NCBI RefSeq assembly: GCF_034190915.1
Contig: NW_026947506.1
Location: 36,579,748 to 36,643,747 of the forward strand
Reading direction: 5' to 3'
DNA: 64,000 nucleotides
Source of the DNA: Cavia porcellus
Lineage: Eukaryota > Chordata > Mammalia > Rodentia > Caviidae
Every line of letters starts with the position of its first letter. Positions within the stretch are counted from its first letter, which is position 1. Below are positions 1 through 10,699 of the stretch, in pieces. Below the pieces are notes generated by a model that worked only from the letters and a program-made list of their open reading frames with translations, had not been told where the DNA came from and did no database searches. Position numbers and translations under genes: made by a program.

Positions 1-490
1 GATCAGAACAAAACAGTGTAAGCAACACAGTATTTCACCAGAAGACAACCCATAATTAACAGTAACTACCATAATGTCTCTTTCTTTGAAATAGTTGAGT
101 ATAACTTCATACACAATGATATCAAGCATAACAAAATAGTATAAAACCCTTAAAGAGAATGAAAGTATTACAGGGCATTTAGAACCAAATAACAGAAAAT
201 GAACAATGGCTACTATATTATCTCATTGTCCACAGAAAATGTTTATACTATCATACATAATACAATCCAATAAGATACAACATGATAGAACCAATGGAAA
301 CAGAAGAGCAAAAGCATGGTAGGACTTCAGAGTAAGATGATATTAAATCAGTACTGGCTATTATAATGACTATTTTTCTTCAAAATGGGTGTTCATACCA
401 TCACAGATAATAAAATCAAACAAACCAGGATAAACCCATTCCAAGTAATGAATGCAATCATTATAAGGCTTCAAAGCAATGTAATGGGGT
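1..490 (-). repeat. Diverged ~150-bp tandem units, probably the L1A 3' UTR
   Basis: AT-rich sequence downstream, in L1 orientation, of the L1A ORF2 end. Related units recur about every 150 bp: an 'aactaccataatgtctct' block near 65-82, a matching 'actatattatctcattgtcc' block near 212-231, and 'ctattataatgactattttt' near 358-377. The same words occur in the 3' region of element B (the 10-mer atcaagcata lies at 121-130 and at 4431-4440). The left end is cut by the window. Family assignment and unit boundaries are by eye. Confidence 0.55.
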
Positions 491-1372
491 TACCATAAAC
501 TCTTCTGTACTCTTAACATTTCTTATACTAGGGAGACTATACGGTATTTATGCATGTGAGTTTGATTTATTTCACTTATGAGAATGGTCTCAAGTTGCGC
601 CCATTTATTTATAAATATCTCAATGTGATCATTCCTTATAGCTGAGTAGTACTCCATTGTATAAAAATACCACAACTTTTTTATCCATTCCTCAGTTGAC
701 GGACACTTAGGTTATTTCCAAGATCTGGCTATTACAAATTGTGCTGCTATAAACATGGGTGCATATATATCACTGTGATATGATGTTTTCAGTTGTTCTG
801 GGAATATGCCTAGAAGTGGAATAGCTGGAACAAATGGGACTTCCCATCCCAGCTTTCTGACAAATCTCCAGACTGACCTCCACAATGGTTGCACCAGTCC
901 CTACTCCCACCAACAGTGCAGGAGAGTTCCTTTTTCCCCAAAACCTCTCCAGCATTTATTGTTGGTAGTTTTCTTGATCATGGCCATTCTTTCTGGAGTG
1001 AGACAGAATCTCTGTGTTATTTTAATTTGCATTTCTCTAATGACTAATGATGATGAACATTTTTTCATGTATTTATTTGCCATTTGTATTTCTTCATCTG
1101 AGAACTGTGTATTCATCTCAGATACTTATTTTTGGATTGGGTACTTGAACTTTGGGGGTCTGATTTTTTAAAATTCTTTATATGTTTTAGATAGAAGTCT
1201 TTTGTCTGAGGGACAGTTCACTAAGATTTTTTTTTCCAGTTTGTAGGTTTTCTTTTCACTATGCTGGAAATTTCTTTTGACATGTGGAAATTTTTTAATA
1301 AGATGTGATCCCAGTTATTGATTCTGGGAACTAGTTCCCATGAGGTTTGATTCCTGTTCATGAATTCACTAC

Positions 1373-3300
1373 TTACCCCATGTCTTCAAGGGTTTTACCC
1401 AATTTGTCTTCCAGCAGATTTAGTGTTTTTGTTTTAATATTCAGATCATTGCCCCATTTAGATTTTAGTTTGGTATATGGTGATAGGCATGGGTCTCGTT
1501 TTAGTTTTTGGCATATGGAGAGCCAGTTTTTCCAGCACCATTTATTAAAGAGACTGTCGTTCTTCCAGTGAACATGTTTGGCCCCTTTATCAAAGATAAG
1601 GTGGTTGAGTGTGTTGATAGTTGCAGTTGTATCTTCTAATCTATTCCATTGATCTTCAGATCTGTTTCTATTCCAGTACCATGTTGATTTTATTACAGTA
1701 GATTTGTAGTATAACTTGAGGTCAGGGATTGTGATGCCTCCTGCCTTGTCTTTGCTGCTTAGAAATGCCTTTGCTATTCTAGGTCTCTTCTGGTCCCAAA
1801 TGAATTTTAGAAGTTTTTTCACTAGATCTATGAAGTATGTTGATGGTATTTTCATTGGGATTGCATTGAATCTGTGCAACAGTTTTGGAAGAATGGCCAT
1901 TTTCACAATATTTATTCTTCCTATCCATAAACAAGAGCTGTCTTTCCATTTTCTGAGATTGGCTTCAATTTCTTTTTCAGGGCATTATAATTTTCCCTAT
2001 ATAGATCTTTTACTTCTTTCATGAGATTAATTCCTAAGTATTTCATTTTTTTGGATGATAATGTGAAAGATGTGACTTCTCTTACTTCTCTCTTTGTGTT
2101 TTTCTTGTTGGTGTATAGAAATGCTACTGATTTTTGAGTATTGATTTTGTATCCAGCTACATTGCTGAATTTATTTATTTATTTATTATATCTAGGAGTC
2201 TTTCAATGGAGTTTTGGGGGTCTTCTATGTAGAGTATAATGTCATCTGCAAATAATGGTAATTTAACTTCCTCTTTTCCTGTCTTTACCCCTTTTATTTC
2301 TCTCTCTTGTCTAATTGCCCTGGCTAGTATTTCCAGTACTATATTGAATAGGAGCAGTGATAAGGGACATCCTTGTCTTGTGCCTGATTTTAAGGTAAAG
2401 GCCTTCATTTTTTGGCCATTTAATATGATGCTGGCTGTTAGTCTGTCAAAGACAGCCTTTATCATATTGAGGTAAAGACCATCTATTCCAGTTTTCTGTA
2501 AGGTTCTTAGCATGAATGAGTTTGGGCCTTATCAAAATCTTTTTCTGTATCTACAGAAATGATCATGTGATTTTTACTTTTGGCTCTATTGATATGATGA
2601 ATTATATTTATTGACTTACATATGTTGAACCATGCCTGTATGCCTAGGATGAATCCCACTTGGTCATGGTGTGTAATCTTCTTGATGATTTGCTGCATCC
2701 TGTTTGCCAATATTTTATTGAGGATTTTTGCATCTGTGTTCATTAGGGTGATTGGGCTGTAGTTCTTTTTTTCAGTCGGGTCCTTCTCAGGTTTTGGTAC
2801 TAGAGTAATACTTGCTTCCAAGAATGACTTAGGAAGGATAGCTTCCCTTTTGATTTCATTGAAGGGTTTGAGGAGTGTGGACATTAGGTCTTCTTTGTAC
2901 TTCTTATAGAATTCTGCATTGAATCCGTCTGGGCTTGGGCTCTTCTTTGTAGGTAAGGACTTAAATACATTTTCAATTTCATTAATAGAATTGGGTTATT
3001 CAGCAATTTTACATCTTCTTGACTCAGCTTTGGTACTTCATATGTTTCTAGGAATCTGTCCATTTCTTCTGTGTTATTGAAACTATGAGAGTGGAGATAT
3101 TTGAAATAGGTGTTGATGATCTTCTGTATTTCCACTGAGTCAATAGTGATTTCACCTTTTCATTCCTTACTGCATGAATTTGAGCTTTTTATTTCCTTTT
3201 TAAAATTAGGTTGGCTAGGGACTTATCAATTTTATTTATTCTTTCAAAGAACCAACTCTTTGATTCATTGATTCTTTGGATTGTTTTCTTAGTCTCTATT
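1373..3300 (-). pseudogene. L1A ORF2 remains: reverse transcriptase and C-terminal region
   Basis: Several minus-strand frames each carry L1 ORF2p sequence. 2884-3135 and 2507-2884 hold N-terminal RT blocks ([20 protein letters not shown]). 2175-2513 has the [10 protein letters not shown] block and the catalytic FADD motif (about 2241-2252). 1373-1906 holds the C-terminal segment with [13 protein letters not shown] and [13 protein letters not shown]. Frame changes and stops separate the pieces, so no full ORF2p can be made. The family product is the endonuclease/reverse transcriptase that drives L1 and SINE retrotransposition. The copy is dead by frame, but its motifs are well preserved, so it is not very old. 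Confidence 0.9.
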
Positions 3301-3309
3301 GCATTAATT

Positions 3310-3324
3310 TCTGCTCTGATTTTT
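3310..3324. repeat. Left target-site duplication of element B
   Basis: The 15 bases TCTGCTCTGATTTTT match 6803-6817 exactly. They are L1A ORF2 sequence duplicated when element B inserted. An extra T and a T/A-rich stretch follow, as expected for the reversed A-rich tail of a minus-strand insertion. Confidence 0.85.
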
Positions 3325-3639
3325 TATTATTTAAAGTAAAGCAGAAAAAAGATACATGGAGATAAAAAAGGGTAGAAATAATACAGAATTACAGAAAAAT
3401 AAATGGGAAGAAATCACCAGTTGATAAGTTACATATGTCATTTTAGAAATAGTTGTTCAGGTTATAAAATTAAAGTATGTAAAGTGACATTCAGATAGAG
3501 TGCCAATAGTTCTGCTCAATGATCTAACAAAAACTTAGTAATATGGTTATCAGTCCTACACACTTGTTTTTTATCTTAAATAGGGTATGACTAAACATAT
3601 CAAAACAGTTAAAAAAGAAACAATTTAAAGAAATACAGA

Positions 3640-4700
3640 TTTCAAAGCAAGTCCACTGGAAATCTTCACTGTTTATCTAATTGTCTCTAGTTTCTTCCAA
3701 ATAGTTGTCCCCATCTTCACACACATTGAATATATACTGCATATTATAGAACTAATCAATTCATTACAATATGATGAAGGTTTTTAAAGTCTTCAAGATC
3801 TGACATTGGGGAAGACCATAATAACTACCACAGTGTCTCTCATTCTCTTCGTAGTAGCTGTCCTTATCTTTCCATATGCTGAAACTGAACATAAGAGACT
3901 AGACTAATATCACTCTGATTAGTGAATAAGAGTATTGCTAAATTTTATATCATAATGTTACAGAATCAGCATTGGATTTCTTAGTGTCTCTTCTTCTTCA
4001 GAGTATCTGTTCATTAAATCTTGCATTATATAATCTGTTCCCATAAATAGTTTTAAAAAAAATCTTCTCATGTGTGAATTTCTACATGTGTATCTATCCT
4101 CTCTGTATTATTAGGAAAAACAAATCATAACAAGACAGCAAAACAAATTCCTAAAAAAACATGCAATGAAAAAGACAGATAAGACCACAATATTAGGTGA
4201 TCTACCGTAGTTACTATGCTTTCTGCTGTTATTTTCAATAGACTTGTCCACATCATCAGGTTTAATATAGTTAAGCATAGTATTACATAGCTATTTTTAT
4301 AAAAACACAACTTTGAAAACATTGTAGGACTTTAGGGCTGTTAATAATCAAAACCGGTATGGATATCTTTTATATCTTGTCATCTTCAGAGTAGTTGCCT
4401 CTACTTTTAGGGTTGATACTATCAAGCATACCAAATTCAAACAAAATCAGCCAAGGCAAAACCATGGTCTAACGAGTCAGATTCAAATAAGATCAGTCAT
4501 AGCAAGACAATGTAAGTACTACAGTGTTTCAGTTTAAGTTAATAGGAAATTAAGGATAGTTACCATGGTATAACTTGCTATTTTTGGGTCAAATGTCTGT
4601 GCCCCCAAATCTGATATGAGTGGACAGACCGGAACAAATTAAATTTAATCTAAACAGGGCGATAAGACTACTGTATCTATTAAATCCTGATACATTATCA
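3640..4700 (-). repeat. ~150-bp diverged tandem units in the 3' region of element B
   Basis: Related blocks recur: tgtctct at 3682, 3834 and 3985 (spacing 152 and 151), then weaker versions near 4216, 4373 and 4578. Each is followed by a '(g)agtagttgtcc'-like word (atagttgtcc about 3701; gtagctgtcc about 3852; gtagttgcct 4391) and an A-rich 'caaa..atcag..caagacaatg' part. Similarity between units is low but ordered. Equivalent units occupy 1-490. Confidence 0.6.
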
Positions 4701-4829
4701 ACAATGACCTCTGCCTTTTTTTTAATAGTGTATTAAAGCTATCTATACTAAAGATTATAGCTTACTGTCCCTGTCTCATGTCTGCTACTCCACTTTGCTG
4801 CTATAATTTGTCCACCTTATTCCCTCATT

Positions 4830-5790
4830 CCACTGTCTGCCCCATTCATTGAGGCCTCTCTGCCACTGTTGCTGGAATCCTGGTATCCCTTCCTCTCTCT
4901 CTGGAATGTCCTTCAGCACTCTCTGTAGGGTTGGGTTGGTGGCCATGAACTCCCACAGTTCCTCCTTGTCTTGGAAACATCTTATTTCTCCATTAACATT
5001 GAGAGAGAGTTTTGCTGGATATATGAGTCTTGGTTACAATTTATTTTCTTTCAGGATTTGGAATATCCCCCCCCCATTCCCTTCTCGATTTGAGAGTTTA
5101 TGTTGATAAGTTTGTTGTTATTTTGATAATTTTCCCATTGTAGGTTATCTGCTTCTTTTCCCTGCCCACTTTTAGTATTCTTTTGGTGGATTTCTGGAAT
5201 CTTGATTATTATATGTCTGGGTGTAGATCTGTTTTGGTTGTAGAAGGCTGGAGTTCTGTATGCCTCATTTATCTGGATATCATTTCTTTTTCCCATACTT
5301 GGGAAGTTTTCCTTTAATATATCTGTGAATATTCTTTGTATTTCATTTTTGGTTCCTCCTGCTTCCTCGCTCATGTGCTTTATTCTTAAGTTATGTATCC
5401 TTTTGTTATCTTCTAGCGTTTGAATTGTTTCTTTCTGGTTCCTCTTTATTTTTAAGAGGTCTTTTCTTTCACAATCATATATCATAAATCTCTCTTCAAG
5501 TTTCAAAAGGCTAACTTTAGTCTCTGTCAAGGCATTTTGCCAGTTTTCAATGGAGTTTTTAGTTTCCTGGTAATCTCTTTGGATCTATTTCATTATTCTA
5601 GGTTATGTTTAAATTCTTCATCAGAAGTTTCTCTTTCTTTTCTGATTTCCTCCATTCTTCCATCTGTATTCTCTTGGGCGGGGCTTATCATTTCTTTAAT
5701 TAATCTCTTTATATCTTGCCTCACTTGGATCAGAAATACAGTTTTAAATTCGTCTATGAGGTCATGAAGGCATTTCTTTATTTTGGCTGA
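4830..5790 (-). pseudogene. Element B ORF1 (L1 ORF1p-like) with frame breaks
   Basis: The longest frame (5051-5530) gives an ORF1p-like protein: a basic, glutamine/lysine-rich coiled-coil end (ERKDLLKIKRNQKETIQ), then the RRM region with RTPAFYNQNRSTPRHIIIKI. The same region of L1A ORF1 reads RTPNSHNQNKSTPRHIIITI. The frame is lost near an eight-C run at about 5069-5076. The C-terminal domain continues in another frame down to about 4850, where the reading resembles L1A 7930-8080. Upstream coiled-coil sequence lies in a third frame (5537-5790). ORF1p is the trimeric RNA-binding chaperone of the L1 particle. This copy is not intact. Confidence 0.8.
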
Positions 5791-6039
5791 TGCTGTGTCT
5801 AGTATTGGATGGTTACTGTGCTGGTTCTCTTCTGTTTACTTCTCCTGGGCTTATTTTCTCACGTTCGGCAGCTGGAGATTTTTTATTTCTATCTCTTGTC
5901 ATGTTTCTGGCTTCTTTCAGACTGGAGTGTCCTGGGGGTCTCTGGCCATCTCTGTATTGCTTAGAGTCTTTCTGAAGAATACTGAGGTTTTGCTGCCCTC
6001 TTCAAATTGCTGTTACCTTAGATATCTTAAATTCCCTCC

Positions 6040-6800
6040 CAGGGGCTAGGGATGGTGTGGGGACACTCACCCCAGGCCGCACACTCTGGGCACAGGCAGG
6101 CAGGCCCAATTCCCCGAAGCTGGTTGATCATGGCAGGAAACTGGGAAGTTCTGGTTCTATATTTTTGATTATTGTCTGAAGAGGTGTTTTCAGAAGTAGC
6201 TTCTCTGGGCTCTGTTTGTGGAAGCGGCTCCATGGGGCTCCAGTCGCGCAGGGCTTGTGGCAGTGAAGACACACTCACCTGCCTGGGGACCTCGGGGGCA
6301 CTCCGGCACCAGGAGCCTGCTCAGCGCCAATGCTGGGGGCTCTGGTCCTCATGGAGCGGTGAGTGTGAAGGTGGCAATGCGTCCCAGCAATGTGGTCCCA
6401 AGCCTGCGGGGCCGCAACCCGCCATCTTCCTCGCGTCCTCTTGGATGCGGCCCAGATCCCAGGAGGCGGCAGTGATGGTGGGGGCGGAGGCAGCCAGTGA
6501 GTCGTTTCACTTCCCCAGCCTCTGTCAGGCCCTTGGTGACAGAGTTGGAGGCAGCGGCTAGAGGTGGTGGCGCAGGGATGGCCTGTTTCACCGGTGGCCC
6601 AGAGATGCTCAGGGCTGCACGGTGGTGCAGACAGCCAGGAGTGAATGTTTGATTCATTTTTTCACTGTAATTTCTTCTTGGGATGAGACAATTCCTCTCC
6701 CTCTGTTTGGGGCTCCCCTTAAATTACGTTGAGCTCTGAGTTGATTATCTCATGGAGTCACTGTAGCTGGCTGTTATCTATCCACCATCTTAGCTCCAAC
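6040..6800 (-). promoter_or_regulatory. GC-rich 5' UTR / internal promoter region of element B
   Basis: A CpG-rich block in otherwise AT-rich sequence, at the 5' end of element B and ending at the AAGATGGTGG start. Mammalian L1 5' UTRs carry an internal RNA polymerase II promoter with a YY1-type site at this position. Function here is inferred from position and composition only. Short open frames inside it are composition artefacts. Confidence 0.65.
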
Positions 6801-6802
6801 CC

Positions 6803-6817
6803 TCTGCTCTGATTTTT
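6803..6817. repeat. Right target-site duplication of element B
   Basis: Identical to 3310-3324. It lies immediately upstream (in element orientation) of element B's first bases and reads straight on into L1A ORF2. Confidence 0.85.
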
Positions 6818-6899
6818 ATAATTTCCTCCCTTCTTTTGGCTTTGGGCTTGACTTGCTTTTCTTTTTCTAGATGTTTGAGGTGTAGCATCAGGTTGTTTA

Positions 6900-7830
6900 T
6901 TTGTATTTATTCTGTTTTCCTGCTGTGGGAACTCAGTGCAATAAATTTTCCTCTGAGGACAGCTTTCATTGCATCACACAGATTCTGGTAAGTTGTATTT
7001 GTATTTTCATTTGTTTGTAGGTATTGTTTAATTTCTTTAATTTCCCCTGTGACCCACTGATAGCTCAAGAGTGTATTATTTAATTTCCTTGTGTTTGTGG
7101 GGGGTTTTGCAGTTTCTTTTATCATTAATTTCTAGTTTCATGGTGCTATGATCTGATAACATGCATCTGATAATTTCACCTCTTTTGCATTTATTTAAAT
7201 ATGTTCTGTAGGCTAGGGTATGGTTTGTTTTAGAAAATTTCCCATGTACTGCTGAAAAGAATGTATATTCTGATGTTGTTGGATGGAACACTCTGTATAT
7301 GCCTATCAAATCCATTTGTTCAGTTCTATTATTTCTTTGCTGATTTTCTGTCTAGTTGATCTGTCCCTTTGTGTCAATGGCATGTTAAGGTCTCCTGTTA
7401 TAATTGTGTTATTGGTAATTTGATTTTTCATTTCTATTAATACTTGCTTTGTATAACTGGGTGCTCTGGAATTTGGTGCATATATATTTAATATGGTTAT
7501 CTGTTCCTCTTTAAGTTTTCCCCTAACCAGTATGTAGTGACATTCTTTATCCCTTCTGATCATTCTTGGTTTTGAATTTCACATTGTCTGCAAACGGAAT
7601 AGCTACCTCCGCTTTTTTTTTTTTTTTTTTTCAGTTCCTATTGCATGAAGTATTGTTTTCCATTCTTTGACTTTCAGACTGTGAGTTTCCTTTCAGGTTA
7701 GATGGGTTTCTTGTAGACAGCATATGGTTGGATGTTGTTTCTTAACCCATTCTGTCAGTCAGTTTCTTTTAATTGGTGAATTGAGACCATTTACATTAAT
7801 GGTTATAACTGTTATATATTGGTTTATTGT
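6900..7830 (-). pseudogene. L1A ORF2 endonuclease region, broken
   Basis: Minus-strand frames carry the L1 endonuclease (APE-like) domain. The N-terminal ITINVNGLNSPIKRN sits at about 7759-7805. 7306-7563 has ILNIYAPN and the TGDLNMPL motif. 7076-7315 has DLIGIYRVFHP and [10 protein letters not shown] (the SDH catalytic histidine motif). The pieces are in different frames, separated near the poly-T run and around 7300. ORF2p endonuclease nicks target DNA at TT/AAAA-like sites. Confidence 0.88.
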
Positions 7831-8690
7831 TAACATGTTATCTTTCTGCTGTTGCATCTTTATCTTTCCATTCTGTTTAATTGTCTGCTTGCTTAGTAGA
7901 TTTTTCCTATGTGTATCTAAACTGTCTTTCAGTGTTCTTTGCAGGGTTGGCTTGGTGGTCATGAAATTCTTCAGCTGTTCTTTGTCATGGAAGTATCTTA
8001 TTTCTCCATCCATTTTGAAGAACAGTTTTGCAGGGTACATCTGTCTAGGTTGGAAATCATTTTCCTTTAGGATCTGAAATACTTCACTCCTTGTTTGTGT
8101 TGAGAAGTCTGCTATGATTCTGATAGGTTTTCCTTTATAGGTGATCTGTCTCTTCTCTATAACAGTTTTTAATATTCTATTTTTATGTTGGATTTCTGGG
8201 ATGGTGATTATTATATGTCTGGGTGTACTTTTATTTTGGTTATGGCTATTTGGAGTTCTACATGCTTCACTAATCCTAATGTCAGTTTCCATTCTCATGT
8301 TTGGGAAATTTTCAGCTATTACTTCTGTAAATAGTCTTTTGATATCATTTGTGTTGTCCCCTTCTTTTTCAATTATCCCTATCAATCTTATGTTGTTTTT
8401 CTTTGAATCATCTGCAGCTGTTGAATTATTTCTTGATTCCTTATTATTTTTAAGAGATCTTTCCTTTCTTGTTCACTAGCTGCAATTTTGCCTTCAAGAT
8501 CTGAAATTGTATCTTCACTTTTGTTGAAGCAGTTTTGACAACTTCCAATGGAATTTTTGATTTCCTGTATATCTCTCTGAATCTGCTTTATGTGTTCTGT
8601 TTGTTTCTTATATTTTTCATCCAGGGATTCTATCTTTTTGTTTTGTTCTGCTAATTTTTTAACTGTGTCTTCTTTAGATGTGTTCAACAA
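7830..8690 (-). pseudogene. L1A ORF1 (N-terminally truncated), fused in frame to the ORF2 start
   Basis: 8388-8690 encodes a lysine/glutamate-rich coiled coil (EHIKQIQRDIQEIKNSIGS). The frame from 8385 down encodes the RRM core (RTPNSHNQNKSTPRHIIITI) and the C-terminal domain (IIADFSTQTRSEVFQILKEN, NFMTTKPTLQRTLKDSL). The two frames overlap at about 8385, implying one frameshift. The lower frame runs without a stop into the first residues of ORF2 (ITVITINVNGLNSPIK), whereas L1 ORFs are normally separate. Mutation of the ORF1 stop is the simplest reading. Confidence 0.85.
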
Positions 8691-8699
8691 TAGATATTG

Positions 8700-10699
8700 T
8701 GAAAGAGTGAGAAACTGTTCAAATGGAAAAATAACTGGGATGGGGAAAGGATAAAAGGAAAGGAAAGGGAAAAGATATAAATTTATTTATATATACATAA
8801 AATAGCTAAGATGATTAGACTACTAATTCTATTAGCTCTTGGAAAAAGTTATACAACTAGATCAATTTTTCATATCTACATCTGGTAATCAAAGCAACTC
8901 TTTTGAAGAAAACAATATGCAATATTACAACATTGTTAAATTCCTATCATTTTATTTTGAAAGCCTATATTGTTATTGTTTTGGTTATTTTATTGTTCTT
9001 ATAGCTGTTGTTTGTTTCTTGTTTTCTGTTTTTCTCCTCTATGGTTTTTTCCTCTTTAAAATAAATACATTTTTTAAAAAAGAATTTTCAGTGCACAAGA
9101 AATGTTTTATGCACATCAACTCAATCTGGAAACCAAAAGTACATTTACCAACCAGTAAATTTGTAATTTGATTTCTCCTGCAAAATTTCCTTGAGCCTGA
9201 CAGAATTTTTTGGTCATTCAACTGCAGGCTGGAGCCGTTCCAGCTTTCAGATTCCTGCAGACAGCACCAAGTTGGTGATGCTGAGCAAAAGCTAGCTTTG
9301 GGGTTCCTGAAGCCAGGAGGACACCCTGAGAACTGTTTCACCCTGTGCTCTCTTTGAAATGAAAGGACAACCTGTTTTGCTTTTCTATTCTTGGCAGACA
9401 CAGCTGGCTTAAGCTTCTTGGGCTTGTGACTCTGTTTCAGCCTAGCCACAGAACCAGCTGGCCGCAGAGGCATTTTTAGTCTTGGGTTCCATCTGGGCTG
9501 TCATCATCCTGTTTCACAGGGTGCTTCTCTTTTTTTCTATCAGCTTGTCCATGGTGCCCTGCCTGTATATATCCTGATACACTCAGCAGCTTTTTCATAT
9601 CTTTGCTCATCATGGTACAAAACATTTTGTTTACTTACTTTTGTTTTAGACCAATTAGACTGCTTTTCTCCCCTAGTCTCGAGGTAAGTCCAAGTGACCC
9701 TGTACTCACACATTTTTTTTATATACACACTCATACACCTTTCCATCCCACTGTGGGACTCTCCCATTGTGGGCCACTCTCACTGTTCTGACACTCTCGA
9801 GCGCTTTGCTTGAAGGTGGTTACTCCCCACCTTCCAGTTGGCACTCTCCTTGTGGACCTGTCCCAGGAGTCTACCCAGGGAGTTGAGAGTCACCTGTGAG
9901 CTTTCAGTGTTGGCCTATCCTGCAAGTTATTAGAGTGCAGTTTTCACCATGGGCCTCACCTATACTCCACTTGGGGTGACCCAATTCACATCGGATTACT
10001 AGGCACATCACCCAGGAGGTGGTCAGGTTCTCCTTCAGTCCTAATGGGATGATTTTTCCCCCTGGGGGAAACCTTACTGTGGCCCTGTAACTTGCTGTTG
10101 TTCCAGAATTTTCCTGAATCATCTTAGGTTCCATTTGGGCTGACAGGGGAGAGGTCTCTGCCCTGTGGGCAGGCTGACATCCTCTTTGAGCTGGAGTTTA
10201 CCCAGTGGCACCAGAGGTCTCGGGACTCTTAACAGCTCCAGCCCTGTTGGGCCTGCAGGCAAAGGAGAAGGCAAATAAAGCATCTCCAGTTCCTTTGTGG
10301 TCACCAGAAATGCTGCAGAATCCAAGAGATTGGAGAGATCAATGGGAGAAAAAGAGGATTTATACAGGATTTTAGAGGCATACTGACTCAGCTGAACTCA
10401 CATCCAAAGTGCTGGGCATTAGAACAAAGGAAAGGTTCTAGTTTTATATACTTGGCTGAGGGGATTGGTCTTTAGAAATCAGGGGCAGAGTTGTGTTGTG
10501 AGTGAGGATACAGAAGCAAGACAATATAATAACTTAGCCTTGAAAAAAGACAGAGCCCTATGAATCATGCAAGAACAAAATGACACAAACTCTCTTTACA
10601 GGACATAGTTACCAATCTTACCTGTACCACAAAAAGAAGTTACAGCTACAGGAAAGGGGGAGAAAGTTTGAGGGGAATTGCTCTTTAAGTCCAACTTCA
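8700..10699. other. Intergenic, no gene supported
   Basis: AT-rich from 8700 to 9170, closer to average after that. A minus-strand open frame of 144 codons (9039-9473) has a basic N-terminus with KQSHKPKKLKPAV but no family I recognise and no gene context. No tRNA, exon pair or complete repeat was recognised. Confidence 0.4.

Larger units (their letters stand above)
490..3324 (-). mobile_element. L1 retrotransposon (L1A), 3' half
   Basis: Minus-strand LINE-1 carrying the reverse-transcriptase and C-terminal portion of ORF2 in broken frames, then the usual L1 3' coding region (the reverse strand of 640-780 reads as the 'gtatttttatacaatggagt' type block). The element is interrupted at 3324/6803 by element B. 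Joining the flanks gives one continuous L1 ORF2: sequence ending at 3324 continues at 6818. L1A therefore pre-dates B. Confidence 0.9.
3326..6802 (-). mobile_element. ORF2-less full-length L1-like element (B), HAL1-type structure
   Basis: About 3.48 kb inserted into L1A and flanked by a 15-bp duplication. In element orientation it begins with GGTTGGAGCTAAGATGGTGG (reverse strand of 6780-6799), closely like the conserved L1 5' end with its YY1-type AAGATGG. A GC/CpG-rich 5' UTR (about 6800-6040), ORF1 (about 5790-4830) and then a long AT-rich 3' region with ~150-bp units follow. No endonuclease or reverse-transcriptase sequence is seen between ORF1 and the 3' region. An intact 5' end, a TSD and loss of ORF2 are what is known for half-L1 (HAL1) elements, which depend on L1 enzymes. 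It could instead be a single internally deleted L1. Confidence 0.75.
6803..8700 (-). mobile_element. L1 retrotransposon (L1A), 5' half
   Basis: Continuation of L1A across the element B insertion. It carries ORF1 and the endonuclease part of ORF2 on the minus strand. Recognisable L1 sequence stops near 8700 inside the ORF1 coiled coil, so L1A is 5'-truncated. A run of 19-20 T at about 7612-7631 interrupts the endonuclease coding part. Confidence 0.9.

Noticed and set aside
806..1171. Plus-strand 121-codon frame
   Set aside because: Antisense of the L1A ORF2/3' region.
3640..4700. Regularly spaced repeats that might suggest a CRISPR array
   Set aside because: The units are ~150 bp, poorly conserved, part of a LINE 3' region and in a mammalian genome. 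There are no short identical repeats with unique spacers.
6172..6657. GC-rich frames of 100-129 codons on both strands, possibly a gene
   Set aside because: They lie wholly inside the 5' UTR of element B, where CpG-rich composition removes stops. No conserved protein recognised.
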